A stretch of DNA of 64,000 nt from [Clostridium] citroniae WAL-17108 (GCF_000233455.1 NZ_JH376429.1:97227-161226); one strand, 5' to 3'; counted from the first letter of the stretch, positions 24,686-32,630 are shown. Notes: generated by a model not told the origin, from the letters alone. A program made the numbers and translations.

Positions 24686-25234
24686 CTAAGTATTTTCGTC
24701 CAAGTACCAGCACATCTGATACCAGATTTCAACAGATCTCAAATCGTATCGGCTGCGATTTACGGTAAACAGTCCTCCGTCACCATTACGGCTATATTTC
24801 CGATCCAGAAACTTCTGGACAATGTCCTCGACATAATCTCTGTCAAACTTGGAATCATTCATAGAACCCAGCCCAAGATTGACAATCATATTCCAAAACC
24901 ACTGTCCAGTTCGGTTTCCAATGTCTGGATCATCCATAATATGTTCCTCACACCGAATCGCAAGCGCGATCATCATTTCCAGCACACTGCAAGTCCGATT
25001 ATCCAAATAGGTGGAAACCATAGAGCTGCTGTATCCGTTTTCATAACCAAACCGATACCTTAAATCCACTCCATCTTCCGCCCGATTTCCATCCATCGGA
25101 ATACTGTAAGTAAATTCGATTCGATGCAGCTCTCTTAAAAGCTTTTGATACGATAATCTCTTTGAATATCTCCCATCAAATACAAGCTGATACATCCAGT
25201 TAAAATATGCATCATTAAGCTCGTTCTTTGTCAT
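24686..25234 (-). CDS. conserved phage/ICE protein of unknown function
   Basis: 182 residues. LNDAYFNWMYQLVFDGRYSK, SYQKLLRELHRIEFTYSIPM, DGNRAEDGVDLRYRF, CSVLEMMIALAIRCEEHIMD, NRTGQWFWNMIVNLGL and LRSVEIWYQMCWYL. This sequence pattern is one I recognise as highly conserved in clostridial phages and conjugative elements, always unannotated. It is intact here. TAATG junction with the upstream gene and GGAGG support the start. Confidence 0.7.
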   Translation of the reverse strand: MTKNELNDAYFNWMYQLVFDGRYSKRLSYQKLLRELHRIEFTYSIPMDGNRAEDGVDLRYRFGYENGYSSSMVSTYLDNRTCSVLEMMIALAIRCEEHIMDDPDIGNRTGQWFWNMIVNLGLGSMNDSKFDRDYVEDIVQKFLDRKYSRNGDGGLFTVNRSRYDLRSVEIWYQMCWYLDENT

Positions 25235-25848
25235 TACTCCTCCATTCGATGTGGCATCGTTTTTACAACATCGGAATAGTTTCTCTGGTCAAGCAGGATT
25301 TCATAATCGCACTTTAACCGGTCATTTCGGACAAACACAGAGTCGTCTTCATATTCCCCGAAATGATTCAGAGAGCCCTTACCGACAATTTCCTCCACAT
25401 CGTCTACCTCTTCATCATTCTCGTCAGCCAGAACTTCGTCTGCATAGTAAGTGAGGCTGATTTTTTCATACTCTTCAAATTCGCCAAATTCCTCTGGCGA
25501 GATGACATAAGGTTTTTCCACAAACGCCTCTCCTTTCTTTTCCTCAACCGTTTTGGAATAATCCGTATAGCCCTCTTTCTGAATGATAGACGCGTACTTT
25601 TTGAAATCCATGTCGTCTACATCCTTCGGAGTTCTATCTTCCGCTACTTTAAGGCCATCACGAAAACCCTTCACAAAACTCTTTCCCGCTTTCTCTACGC
25701 TTTCTCTTTCGGCATAAGCTGCTTTTACGGAGTCGATTTCTTCCTGAGCGATCAGCTCATATTTCCGTTTCAGCAGTTGCCATGTACATACAGAACCAAT
25801 CCCCGCTCCAGCAATAAAAGCAAGGAAAGTCAATCCTTTACTGCTCAT
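25234..25848 (-). CDS. membrane-anchored phage protein, unknown
   Basis: 204 residues. N-terminal membrane segment (LTFLAFIAGAGIGSVCTWQL), a charged helical linker, then the conserved-looking C-terminal half: YVISPEEFGEFEEYEKISLT, YYADEVLADEND, EEIVGKGSLNHFGEYEDDSV and VRNDRLKCDYEILLDQRNY. I recall this pattern paired with the preceding family in other phages. Cytoplasmic domain anchored to the membrane; role unknown. Confidence 0.6.
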   Translation of the reverse strand: MSSKGLTFLAFIAGAGIGSVCTWQLLKRKYELIAQEEIDSVKAAYAERESVEKAGKSFVKGFRDGLKVAEDRTPKDVDDMDFKKYASIIQKEGYTDYSKTVEEKKGEAFVEKPYVISPEEFGEFEEYEKISLTYYADEVLADENDEEVDDVEEIVGKGSLNHFGEYEDDSVFVRNDRLKCDYEILLDQRNYSDVVKTMPHRMEE

Positions 25849-26002
25849 CCTCTTCCTCCTCGTTTTTAATTGTCATTACGGTTATTGCCAAACCGCCAAA
25901 AAGAAAGGAGACACTCAACAGAATGCCTCCCATAATATGTCTTTTTCTCTTAGTATCCAGAACATAGTCCAGTACCGATATCACATTCTCCAGACCGTCC
26001 AT
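25838..26002 (-). CDS. 54-residue membrane protein
   Basis: ATG at 26002 after GGGAG: MDGLENVISVLDYVLDTKRK, one membrane helix (IMGGILLSVSFLFGGLAITV), and an acidic tail. The longer frame start lacks a ribosome site. Overlaps the next gene by 11 bases. Unknown function. Confidence 0.55.
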   Translation of the reverse strand: MDGLENVISVLDYVLDTKRKRHIMGGILLSVSFLFGGLAITVMTIKNEEEEDEQ

Positions 26003-26003
26003 A

Positions 26004-26105
26004 TCAATGCTCCCTTCCCGTTGATAGAATTGCGATTCCACCAACAAAGCAGATACCGGACATTGCCGCCAGTGTATAAGACACAAATGCTAAAAGATTA
26101 CGCAT
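26004..26105 (-). CDS. 33-residue membrane peptide
   Basis: ATG at 26105 preceded by AAGGAG. MRNLLAFVSYTLAAMSGICF then VGGIAILSTGREH: essentially one membrane helix. It fills the space between the SleB-like gene and the next small membrane protein. The frame continues upstream without a better start. Confidence 0.5.
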   Translation of the reverse strand: MRNLLAFVSYTLAAMSGICFVGGIAILSTGREH

Positions 26106-26121
26106 GATGATTCTCCTTTCT

Positions 26122-26691
26122 TCACTCATACCTTGAAAAATAATGATTTTCAACTTGGAACATCGGAACGCCATACGCACTGTATTCTCCTGCCGTAAAG
26201 AACACAACGTCGTAATTGCTCCTTGACTCCAGTTCCTCATAGACAAGGTCACAAATATCCGCTCGGACTTCGCACCTGTCCACTCGACCATTCCACATAG
26301 ATGAAAATTGATTCGGTTGATAAACCACTTCATATACCGTATCGGGAAAATGTTCGGAATCTACCCGATTCAATATAGTATCGATAACAAGGCGTTTTCC
26401 TTCTTCACATTCACCTTCGGCTTCTGCCATAGTAACTAGGGCGATTAACTCTACATCTTCTCTCGACATTTTCGGTATAACTTCTTCTAATCCCTCCATT
26501 TCCTCAGTGGCAATTGGAATGGATTCCTCTTGCAAAACTGTAATAACCGGTTCTGTCTTTTCGACAACGCTGGCCCTAGGTATTGCTACAACGTCTTCCC
26601 CTTCTGAGTGAAATTCAGATACAAAGAACGAAGATGCTATCACGATACCACACAAGATCGGAACCGCTATTACTTTGATTAACTTGCGCAT
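26122..26691 (-). CDS. SleB/CwlJ-type cell-wall hydrolase (Hydrolase_2)
   Basis: 189 residues from ATG 26691 (GGGAGG). N-terminal signal anchor (KVIAVPILCGIVIASSFFVS), linker, then the hydrolase domain: LIALVTMAEAEGECEEGKRL, VIDTILNRVDSEHFPDTVYE, VVYQPNQFSSMWNG and NYDVVFFTAGEYSAYG. The AEAEGE glutamate and ILNRV helix are the core of the SleB family, which cleave cortex-type or modified peptidoglycan. In a phage this points to cell-wall opening; being anchored and amid replication genes it may instead act at the host envelope during lysogeny or takeover. Confidence 0.85.
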   Translation of the reverse strand: MRKLIKVIAVPILCGIVIASSFFVSEFHSEGEDVVAIPRASVVEKTEPVITVLQEESIPIATEEMEGLEEVIPKMSREDVELIALVTMAEAEGECEEGKRLVIDTILNRVDSEHFPDTVYEVVYQPNQFSSMWNGRVDRCEVRADICDLVYEELESRSNYDVVFFTAGEYSAYGVPMFQVENHYFSRYE

Positions 26692-26702
26692 AAATTCCTC
26701 CC

Positions 26703-26748
26703 AAATAAAAACTATCCCCAAGAATCGTAATAACTCCTAGGGATAGTT
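26703..26748 (-). terminator. intrinsic terminator after first DUF6353 gene
   Basis: Minus strand AACTATCCC, 21-base loop, GGGATAGTT followed by TTTATTT. Separates the DUF6353 gene from the SleB-like gene. Confidence 0.8.
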
Positions 26749-26761
26749 ATAAATTTATCTC

Positions 26762-27721
26762 TCACATCAAATCCCAGATGTTCCCATCCACATTAAAATC
26801 CAAAAGGATTGCCTGGTCGAATCCATTGACATAATCCGAATAACTCAGATTATCAGAATACAGACCGAAATCAATGTAATTATCTCCTTTAGAATTTTCC
26901 GGATTATAAACCCAACCAACAATCTGGCCGGCTTTTGTTCTCGGAAGTCCAAGCATCTCATAGACTTCATTCAGAAATACGCGCTTCTTTGCTTTCAACA
27001 AGTCGTTTGCATAACGCTCTTGGGCTTTGATGAACATCAGATTATATTCATTGTTGCTTTCCCAATGAGGATTAAGAATGGAATTTCCATCCTCATCCTG
27101 CGTGTACTTTTCAAAGAATCTGGCATAACCGCTGATATCCCCCGGACTTACCACAAAACCATTCTTCTTAACTTTCTTCTCTTTTCCAGTCTCTTCATCA
27201 ATAACCGTTTCATCAAACTTTTTGGCTTTGAGATTATATTTCAGTTCACGGTCAACCTCTTCGCCAAATCGTTCGATCACACGGCTGCGATACTCTTTAA
27301 ATCCTTTATCAATAGCTGCATAAGCCGCACTTAGAGCTACATTTCTCTTACGAAGAATGTTATTAGATGCCAAAATACTGGTGATTGACAATGCACCGAG
27401 TATGACGGAAGGCCCATACAGTTTGGCAAATTTCATACCGGTCTGAACATAAACAATCGCCAAATCTTTTTGGGCATCCTCGCTGGAATACCGCTCCTTC
27501 ACGGATTCGTCTGCTTCACATTTATGAATTGTTTCGACATCTTCTTTTGTCTTGTCCAGAATTTCACCCACTTTTGTCGTTGCTTTACAAGCCATTACCG
27601 CGCTTGTAACCACACCGATAACTCCAGCCACAACGAGAATCTCCGGACTATGCTTCTTTAACTGGAAACTGGTTTTACTAAGAAAACCATTCATGCTCTT
27701 TACAATCTCTGCTTTTTTCAT
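26762..27721 (-). CDS. DUF6353-like membrane protein, paralogue 1
   Basis: 319 residues. LKKHSPEILVVAGVIGVVTS, AVMACKATTKVGEIL, then a second hydrophobic region (YGPSVILGALSITSILASNN), then NVALSAAYAAIDKGFKEYRS and a soluble C-terminal half ending with a Gly/Asp-rich strand region. The layout (two membrane hairpins, KR-NVALSAAYA helix, C-terminal beta domain) is repeated at 29227-30000 and 31456-32235. I link it to DUF6353, a phage family without known function. A minor head/tail or membrane-remodelling role are both open. Confidence 0.75.
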   Translation of the reverse strand: MKKAEIVKSMNGFLSKTSFQLKKHSPEILVVAGVIGVVTSAVMACKATTKVGEILDKTKEDVETIHKCEADESVKERYSSEDAQKDLAIVYVQTGMKFAKLYGPSVILGALSITSILASNNILRKRNVALSAAYAAIDKGFKEYRSRVIERFGEEVDRELKYNLKAKKFDETVIDEETGKEKKVKKNGFVVSPGDISGYARFFEKYTQDEDGNSILNPHWESNNEYNLMFIKAQERYANDLLKAKKRVFLNEVYEMLGLPRTKAGQIVGWVYNPENSKGDNYIDFGLYSDNLSYSDYVNGFDQAILLDFNVDGNIWDLM

Positions 27722-27723
27722 GA

Positions 27724-27984
27724 TTATTTATTCTCCTCTTCTACTTTTTCTGTTTTCTTTAAATGGTCGATCAAATGCTGGGCGTACCAAAGGATTTTTT
27801 CCAAATCCTGGATTCCGTTTTTCTTCTTCCAACGGCAGGCATATTTGATGATGTTTGCGGTATCGGCAGCCTCAATTCCTTTTAAATCAGAAGTAAAGGC
27901 TTCGATTACATCAATAACTTCCATACCCGTTTCGGAAATATAATGATCCGGATGAGATACCATCCTGTCTTCTGACTCATACAT
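27724..27984 (-). CDS. DUF3310 (SaV-like) protein
   Basis: 86 residues. MVSHPDHYISETGMEVIDVI, NIIKYACRWKKKNGIQDLEK and ILWYAQHLIDHLKK are the clear signature of DUF3310, a small phage family found beside replication/nucleotide genes. Function unknown, possibly nucleotide binding. AAAGGAGG start signal; 2 bases before the DUF6353 gene. Confidence 0.85.
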   Translation of the reverse strand: MYESEDRMVSHPDHYISETGMEVIDVIEAFTSDLKGIEAADTANIIKYACRWKKKNGIQDLEKILWYAQHLIDHLKKTEKVEEENK

Positions 27985-27998
27985 CTTGAATCCCTCCT

Positions 27999-28601
27999 TT
28001 ACAACGGCATTGGTTTAGGCAATTTTAAAATATAACCATCCCTTACTCGAACCGCCCTGCATCCAGCAATATCAGTCCATCCGTATTTATTGGCAGCATA
28101 ATTGTCATTGGACACGTTTGCCAAATCATAAAGATCTGCAACACTAACTACCTCATACTGTGCAATAATTTCGTTCATGGCGTCTAATACCGATTCCGCA
28201 TCTCCACGAGTTTCGAATAAAAGCTCATCATATTCGTAGCTCGTCCGGCTCTTCGGTGCTGTATAATCTTTCTTTCCGCTGTCGTAATACTTCTGATAGG
28301 ATACCTTGGACGCTGTAGAGTTCTTTTTTGACTTCCCAGTTTCTCCATAGAGGATCATATCAATACCATTGGTAACTATATCGGAAATTGCCTTTTTTAT
28401 TGCCGGCACCAGAACATCCATCACAATATAAGATTTTACGTTATTGACATCTTCAGAAATGAATACGTCTGCAAACTTCTGCATTTCTGATTTTTTCTTT
28501 GATTTTACCGTCCCAGAAATCACTTTCTCTACACGTTTTTCGGGAACAAGATTTTTCTGCTCCTCCTTTGATTTGTGGGAATTCGGCTTATATTCCTCCA
28601 T
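27999..28601 (-). CDS. conserved phage protein, unknown
   Basis: 200 residues. KVISGTVKSKKKSEMQKFAD, VFISEDVNNVKSYIVMDVLV, IVTNGIDMILYGETGK, a basic Tyr-rich linker, then DELLFETRGDAESVLDAMNE, VVSVADLYDLANVS and VRDGYILKLPKPMPL. I recognise the end pattern from many clostridial phages and conjugative elements, always unannotated. Possibly a DNA-binding or capsid-associated protein from its basic middle. Confidence 0.6.
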   Translation of the reverse strand: MEEYKPNSHKSKEEQKNLVPEKRVEKVISGTVKSKKKSEMQKFADVFISEDVNNVKSYIVMDVLVPAIKKAISDIVTNGIDMILYGETGKSKKNSTASKVSYQKYYDSGKKDYTAPKSRTSYEYDELLFETRGDAESVLDAMNEIIAQYEVVSVADLYDLANVSNDNYAANKYGWTDIAGCRAVRVRDGYILKLPKPMPL

Positions 28602-28807
28602 TAAGTTGTCTCCTTTCCGCTCACCAAACTGATCTTTCCAGGCAATATAATCTTTGTACCCGGAAGTCGGTTGTTTTTCTTTTTAAACTGATAAGTAAGG
28701 TTTGACCTTGCTTTCTTTTCTGAAACTGCCCGTGTGGAAGCAATCCAGCGATTTGCAACACAGTTGTCAAATTCCATAACTGGGCCATCATACGAATACA
28801 TGTTCAT
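28601..28807 (-). CDS. small conserved phage protein, unknown
   Basis: 68 residues from ATG 28807 (GGAGGTG seven bases before). SYDGPVMEFDNCVANRWIAS, SEKKARSNLTYQFKKKNN, then TKIILPGKISLVSG. YDGPVMEF...ANRW and KKARSNL-x-Y-x-F-K recur in clostridial phages; single-stranded nucleic acid binding would fit but is unproven. Confidence 0.6.
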   Translation of the reverse strand: MNMYSYDGPVMEFDNCVANRWIASTRAVSEKKARSNLTYQFKKKNNRLPGTKIILPGKISLVSGKETT

Positions 28808-28824
28808 AAATTTCACCTCCGGAT

Positions 28825-28866
28825 AAAAGAAGAAAGGGAAAGCACCTTGTTACAGGTACTCTCCCT
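28825..28866 (-). terminator. terminator-like hairpin
   Basis: Minus strand AGGGAGAGTACCT, loop, AGGTGCTTTCCCT, then TTCTTCTTTT. Ends the 28890-29156 transcript. Confidence 0.7.
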
Positions 28867-28889
28867 CGTGTTGAAACACATTTTTTCGT

Positions 28890-29156
28890 TTAGGCTTCTT
28901 CGGAATCCTCTTTTTCATTCTCAATGATTGGTTCTTCGGGTTCATCCCACTCAGCATCGATAATCTGCTGCTCCTTCTGAGCTTTGATTTTGGCAATCAT
29001 CGGCTTACCCACATACCTGTAGATTACAACACCTGCAAGTACGGCTAAACCGATACCGGCCGCAACCTTAAACCCCTTACCAGAACTCGCTTTAACGATT
29101 TCCTCTGTGGCTGTTTCCATAACCTCTTCGTTGTTCATGATTTCATTGGTTTCCAT
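28890..29156 (-). CDS. single-pass membrane protein, unknown
   Basis: 88 residues. Acidic N-terminus (METNEIMNNEEVMETATEEI), one membrane helix (FKVAAGIGLAVLAGVVIYRY), then KPMIAKIKAQKEQQIIDAEW and an acidic end. Own promoter-like motif upstream and terminator downstream. Unknown function. Confidence 0.55.
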   Translation of the reverse strand: METNEIMNNEEVMETATEEIVKASSGKGFKVAAGIGLAVLAGVVIYRYVGKPMIAKIKAQKEQQIIDAEWDEPEEPIIENEKEDSEEA

Positions 29157-29195
29157 GTTTATTCTCCTTTCAATTTTTGAAAATGTGTGGTTCTT

Positions 29196-29226
29196 CTTCC
29201 ATTAAAGCCACTGTTTTTTTCGCGCG
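29196..29226 (-). promoter_or_regulatory. phage promoter-like motif, copy 2
   Basis: Minus strand CGCGCGAAAAAAACA, 4 bases, GCTTTAATGGAAG. Fits the shared layout; lies about 40 bases before the 29156 start. Confidence 0.45.
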
Positions 29227-30000
29227 TCACATCAGCTCACTGAAATTGTATCTCGGAGCAATACTGTAATCAATCACCAGGCAGGGAGTTCCATCGCTGG
29301 TCAATTGAGAACTAAATGATAGATCAATATACCCATTATCAATATTCCATCCCAACTCATCGCCGATTTTGATATTATCCAGACCGACTTCGTAGTAGAA
29401 ATCATTTAAGGATACATACATCTCATCGCGCATCCGACGATTTAATTCACATTCCGCTTTCTTAATTTTGTCGATATCGCCTTTAAAATATCTGCCAGAA
29501 ATCGCGTCATAGCAGAGCGTATTTCCCTTTTCTGTAATGATTATCTCTCTTGTTACCACTGGATTTTTCTCGATTTTATCCTTTGCAATAGCATCTTTCA
29601 CAGTTTCGTGCTTCTTCTCTCCGAACATCTCAACGACTTTTCCCTGATAGTCCTTGAGAGCGGATTCCGATAAGGTATATGCCGTTGCGAGTGCTGCATT
29701 CCGTTTAGCGTTTACTGAGCTGGCTCCAATTAAACATGCAATGGAGAGGGTTCCCGTAATCACTGCCGGAATATAACAGAACCAAGTTGTTTTTACCACA
29801 TCTGCGACTTCAAGCTCCTCGGCTCCAATCTCCTCTTTTCTATCTTCAATGAGAATCAGCGCTTTCGGCGTTGCCCGGACCGCCATGACAGTCGTTGTGA
29901 TCATACCAGCAATACCAATTCCGGTAAGAATTTCAGGGCTGTGCTTCGCCATGGATGTTCGAACTGACGACAAAACTTTTGATATGTTCGATTTCTTCAT
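29227..30000 (-). CDS. DUF6353-like membrane protein, paralogue 2
   Basis: 257 residues. MAKHSPEILTGIGIAGMITT, TVMAVRATPKALILI, then CYIPAVITGTLSIACLIGAS, KRNAALATAYTLSESALKDY and a C-terminal domain ending with LGWNIDNGYIDLSF. Same layout as paralogue 1 with a shorter C-terminal half. Overlaps the end of the DUF6273-like gene (TAATG) and is transcribed with it. GGAGG start signal. Confidence 0.75.
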   Translation of the reverse strand: MKKSNISKVLSSVRTSMAKHSPEILTGIGIAGMITTTVMAVRATPKALILIEDRKEEIGAEELEVADVVKTTWFCYIPAVITGTLSIACLIGASSVNAKRNAALATAYTLSESALKDYQGKVVEMFGEKKHETVKDAIAKDKIEKNPVVTREIIITEKGNTLCYDAISGRYFKGDIDKIKKAECELNRRMRDEMYVSLNDFYYEVGLDNIKIGDELGWNIDNGYIDLSFSSQLTSDGTPCLVIDYSIAPRYNFSELM

Positions 30001-30878
30001 TATCTCATTCCTCCAAATATCACACTGAATATCGTTTTAACCATGTCAAGAGCCTGATTCTCAGTAAAGCCAGCACGAACAAAGCTGTCCATAATTACTT
30101 TGGTTTCCGCTGTTGCTTTATCGTACTGCTTATATTTTTCTAACTTCTCAATTTCCTTTCTCAGAGTATCAATCTCGTTTTCTTTATTCCAAATTTCCAT
30201 CTTTAACACTGCTTCTTTTGTAACCATTACATCATTCTGACAATAATGCAGAATGTCTTCTGAACCAGCATCAAAGCCCCAAGGATAACGGCCAGATCTA
30301 CGGGGCACAGGGCCCCTAGATTCCTGCTTAACCAACCAGAATTCCGGACGAACCCCATCAGAGTACGAAGCGCCGCCGTAGCTCGGATTGCCATAGTAGT
30401 TCACACCAGCGAAAGCAGCCGAAGAAAACTCCTCTTTTGTAGCATTTCTCAGCCATCCCCACGTAAGCTGATCTTCAAAACAAGCAATTCGATTCTTGCA
30501 CTCTTTCATCAAAGGAAGCTGTTCATCGCTATCTGGTTCCAGATTCTTGTTATCCCATTCGTCCTCATGACCAACAATCTGTCCAACGGTTGGAATAGTA
30601 AGTCCGTAAATCTTATCACGCAACTCTTCTGGGAACGCCATAAACAGAACTGTATCCATCCACTTCTTCAGATCGGACTTTTCAAAACCACCTTTGTTTG
30701 TAGAGCAGTTATTCATCGGCCGGCAGGTAACATATTCGTCAAATATAAACATGACGCCCTCGTCCGTAACCTTGTGAGCGGTCGCGGTAAACTCTCCAAG
30801 CTCTGCCAGCGGAATGACTATCTGATCTCCTACCTGAATGTTGGCTGTTTCGATTTCCTGTTTTCTTAATACCTTCAT
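30000..30878 (-). CDS. DUF6273-like protein with RYPWG tag and exonuclease-like patch
   Basis: 292 residues. Residues 1-183 resemble DUF6273: VGDQIVIPLAELGEF, a Lys/Trp-rich middle, LTWGWLRNATKEEFSSAAFA and SDGVRPEFWLV, a lectin-like (FGE-like) ending. At 192-201 follows PRRSGRYPWG, identical over ten residues to the tag of the polymerase-like protein at 4381-7128. Next, ILHYCQNDVMVTKEAVLKME (209-228) resembles the exonuclease-III motif of the replication polymerase (AEYCDNDVIATEAAF). The rest is a coiled coil and a small helical end. AAAGGAG start. Function unknown; the mosaic is unusual. Confidence 0.6.
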   Translation of the reverse strand: MKVLRKQEIETANIQVGDQIVIPLAELGEFTATAHKVTDEGVMFIFDEYVTCRPMNNCSTNKGGFEKSDLKKWMDTVLFMAFPEELRDKIYGLTIPTVGQIVGHEDEWDNKNLEPDSDEQLPLMKECKNRIACFEDQLTWGWLRNATKEEFSSAAFAGVNYYGNPSYGGASYSDGVRPEFWLVKQESRGPVPRRSGRYPWGFDAGSEDILHYCQNDVMVTKEAVLKMEIWNKENEIDTLRKEIEKLEKYKQYDKATAETKVIMDSFVRAGFTENQALDMVKTIFSVIFGGMR

Positions 30879-30911
30879 AATGCTTCTCCTTTCGAAATAT
30901 AAAATTTGTGG

Positions 30912-31202
30912 TTATAAAATAAGACCGAGAAGTGTCTCGGCCGTATTTTCTGCAACTTGAAATATGTGGTTATTTGCTGGATTTTCCGACAGGTAAAGAA
31001 AAAGCTCCATTTTCAATATAAACCCTTCTATCACTAAATCGGCTTCTGTCATCGGATGATCCATAATGGCCAGTAGAATCTCGTCAACCGCCCACCGTTC
31101 ATACGAACGTTCCATAATGGCTGATTTAGGCCAATTTTCTCCCGGTTCAAACAGATGCATATTCGTATAATTCATGATTTTTTGAATAGCCTCATCATTC
31201 AT
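30912..31202 (-). CDS. small helical phage protein, paralogue of 32258-32587
   Basis: 96 residues from ATG 31202 (TTTGGAG upstream). FEPGENWPKSAIMERSYERW, AVDEILLAIMDHPMTEADLV, IEGFILKMELFLYLSENPAN, then FQVAENTAETLLGLIL. Its order resembles the protein at 32258-32587. The last codons form the 3' terminator. Function unknown. Confidence 0.55.
   Translation of the reverse strand: MNDEAIQKIMNYTNMHLFEPGENWPKSAIMERSYERWAVDEILLAIMDHPMTEADLVIEGFILKMELFLYLSENPANNHIFQVAENTAETLLGLIL
30913..30942 (-). terminator. terminator embedded in gene end
   Basis: Minus strand CCGAGA, ACTT-type loop, TCTCGG, then TCTTATTTTATAA. The stem overlaps the last codons of the 30912-31202 gene. Confidence 0.7.
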
Positions 31203-31220
31203 CAGCACTTGCTCCAAACT

Positions 31221-31247
31221 AAAAAGAAAGAGCCCTTGTTAGGACTC
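31221..31247 (-). terminator. intrinsic terminator (GAGTCC/GGGCTC type)
   Basis: Minus strand GAGTCCTAACAAGGGCTC followed by TTTCTTTTT. The loop contains the TAA stop of the 31239-31409 gene. Confidence 0.75.
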
Positions 31248-31409
31248 CTCTTCGTTTTCATCATCTTTTTTGGCAAGTGCCTCGTTTACCTTTTCTTCAA
31301 TTTTCTCATCCATTTTCTTTTCGTTTACCCAATCGGTAAGAATACTTACTCCAAATCCGATCGCCGTAACTGCAATCCCAATGGCTTTGATAAAATTTTT
31401 GTTTTTCAT
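31239..31409 (-). CDS. 56-residue membrane protein
   Basis: ATG at 31409 behind AAAAGGAGG: MKNKNFIKAIGIAVTAIGFG is a membrane segment, then VSILTDWVNEKKMDEKIEEK and an acidic end. Stop codon inside the terminator loop. Has its own promoter-like motif at 31428-31455. Unknown function. Confidence 0.6.
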   Translation of the reverse strand: MKNKNFIKAIGIAVTAIGFGVSILTDWVNEKKMDEKIEEKVNEALAKKDDENEEES

Positions 31410-31427
31410 AAAGCATTAGCCTCCTTT

Positions 31428-31455
31428 TCATAATACGGTCTGTAATTTTTGCGAA
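31428..31455 (-). promoter_or_regulatory. phage promoter-like motif, copy 3
   Basis: Minus strand TTCGCAAAAATTACA, GACCG, TATTATGAAAAGGAGG. One of the best copies; the AAAAGGAGG is at the same time the ribosome site of the gene at 31409. Confidence 0.55.
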
Positions 31456-32235
31456 TCATTCAAATTTGTTGACCGCCATCGTGTCTATAATGATGCACTC
31501 CAAGCTATCTTCCAACGTTGATTTGTAATTATCAAAATCCAACCAATAGCAATCCATTTCTTCTACCATATAGCTGATATCCCATCCGAGTTCATCGCCT
31601 CCGTCTATGCCTTCGACACCTAAAAATGACAAGTATTCATTTAATGAACAATCGCCTTTAATGGAAAGATTCCGATTTACATGATATTGGGCGTTTAACA
31701 CCGCTGCCATTGTGGTTCTAAAATACTTCTTTGAGGCAAGATCATAGAAAAGCAACCGTTCACTTTCAGAATCCATGTCCATGTTGTAAACCTGATAACC
31801 CCAGTCGTAGGAAGACACCATGGCATCTTTCGCCATTTCCGCATGGATTTTATCATCCGCATCCTCTCCGTAAACTGTCTTGGCTGACTTCCGATATTGC
31901 TTATAGGATTCATTGAGCATAACGTATGCACTCATCAAAGAAGCCTGTTTCTTTTGATTTAATGCATTCGCTCCAAAGATACAAGCAATAGTTGAAACTC
32001 CCAGCAGTACAGAAGGAATATAAGTCGGCCCCGCTACTCGGACGATTTCTAATTTAGTTAGATTTTCGCCCTTCTCCAGCTCTGCCTCTTTCAACAATTT
32101 TATTGCTTTAGGGGTTGCCTGAACAGCCGTAATGGTTGTTGCAATGACTCCAATAGAAGCTACTACCGTTAAAATTGTCGGAGATGAGCGATATAATTGA
32201 CGCCCGACTCTTTTCAAGATTTTAACTTTTTGCAT
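31456..32235 (-). CDS. DUF6353-like membrane protein, paralogue 3
   Basis: 259 residues from ATG 32235 (AAAGGAG). YRSSPTILTVVASIGVIATT, ITAVQATPKAIKLL, then GPTYIPSVLLGVSTIACIFG, NQKKQASLMSAYVMLNESYK and a C-terminal domain with GGDELGWDISYM. Same architecture as paralogues 1 and 2. Three copies in 6 kb suggest recent family expansion and perhaps a hetero-oligomer. The copy 3 promoter motif directly overlaps its stop region. Confidence 0.75.
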   Translation of the reverse strand: MQKVKILKRVGRQLYRSSPTILTVVASIGVIATTITAVQATPKAIKLLKEAELEKGENLTKLEIVRVAGPTYIPSVLLGVSTIACIFGANALNQKKQASLMSAYVMLNESYKQYRKSAKTVYGEDADDKIHAEMAKDAMVSSYDWGYQVYNMDMDSESERLLFYDLASKKYFRTTMAAVLNAQYHVNRNLSIKGDCSLNEYLSFLGVEGIDGGDELGWDISYMVEEMDCYWLDFDNYKSTLEDSLECIIIDTMAVNKFE

Positions 32236-32257
32236 AATATTCTCCTTTCGTTTTATC

Positions 32258-32587
32258 CTATTCCATGGCATATAACAGATCTTGAATATTTTCTCCAACC
32301 ATCTTAGCGGTGGTAAATATAGAACTGTTCTGTTGATTCATAGAAGCAAAGTCATCCATTTTTTCTATAAATGATCGAGCCATCGCTTCTAAATTTTTTA
32401 TGGACGTTTTGGTCTGGGGAAAAATATGATCGGCTACATAATTTCGAAATTCTCCAATCGCCCACAATGTATTGCTCACCCTAGTGAACTCTTTCTTGTC
32501 GAATACCGGATTTGGCAACCATTCGTCCATTTCGTACATATCACATAGAATCAACGCCAATTCGTCCAAACTCAAATTTCTGACCAC
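32258..32587 (-). CDS. small helical phage protein, paralogue of 30912-31202
   Basis: 109 residues with a GTG start (AAGAAGG upstream). MDEWLPNPVFDKKEFTRVSN, TLWAIGEFRNYVADHIFPQT, FIEKMDDFASMNQQNSSIFT, AKMVGENIQDLLYAME. Aligns by eye with the smaller protein at 30912-31202. Unknown function. Confidence 0.55.
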   Translation of the reverse strand: MVRNLSLDELALILCDMYEMDEWLPNPVFDKKEFTRVSNTLWAIGEFRNYVADHIFPQTKTSIKNLEAMARSFIEKMDDFASMNQQNSSIFTTAKMVGENIQDLLYAME

Positions 32588-32630
32588 CTTCTTAAAATCC
32601 CCCTTTCTTGATTGATAAAAAAATAAAAGA

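Noticed and set aside
30000..30878. Diversity-generating retroelement target (DUF6273 with lectin-like end)
   Set aside because: No reverse transcriptase or template repeat in the window; the lectin-like end is not followed by a repeat.
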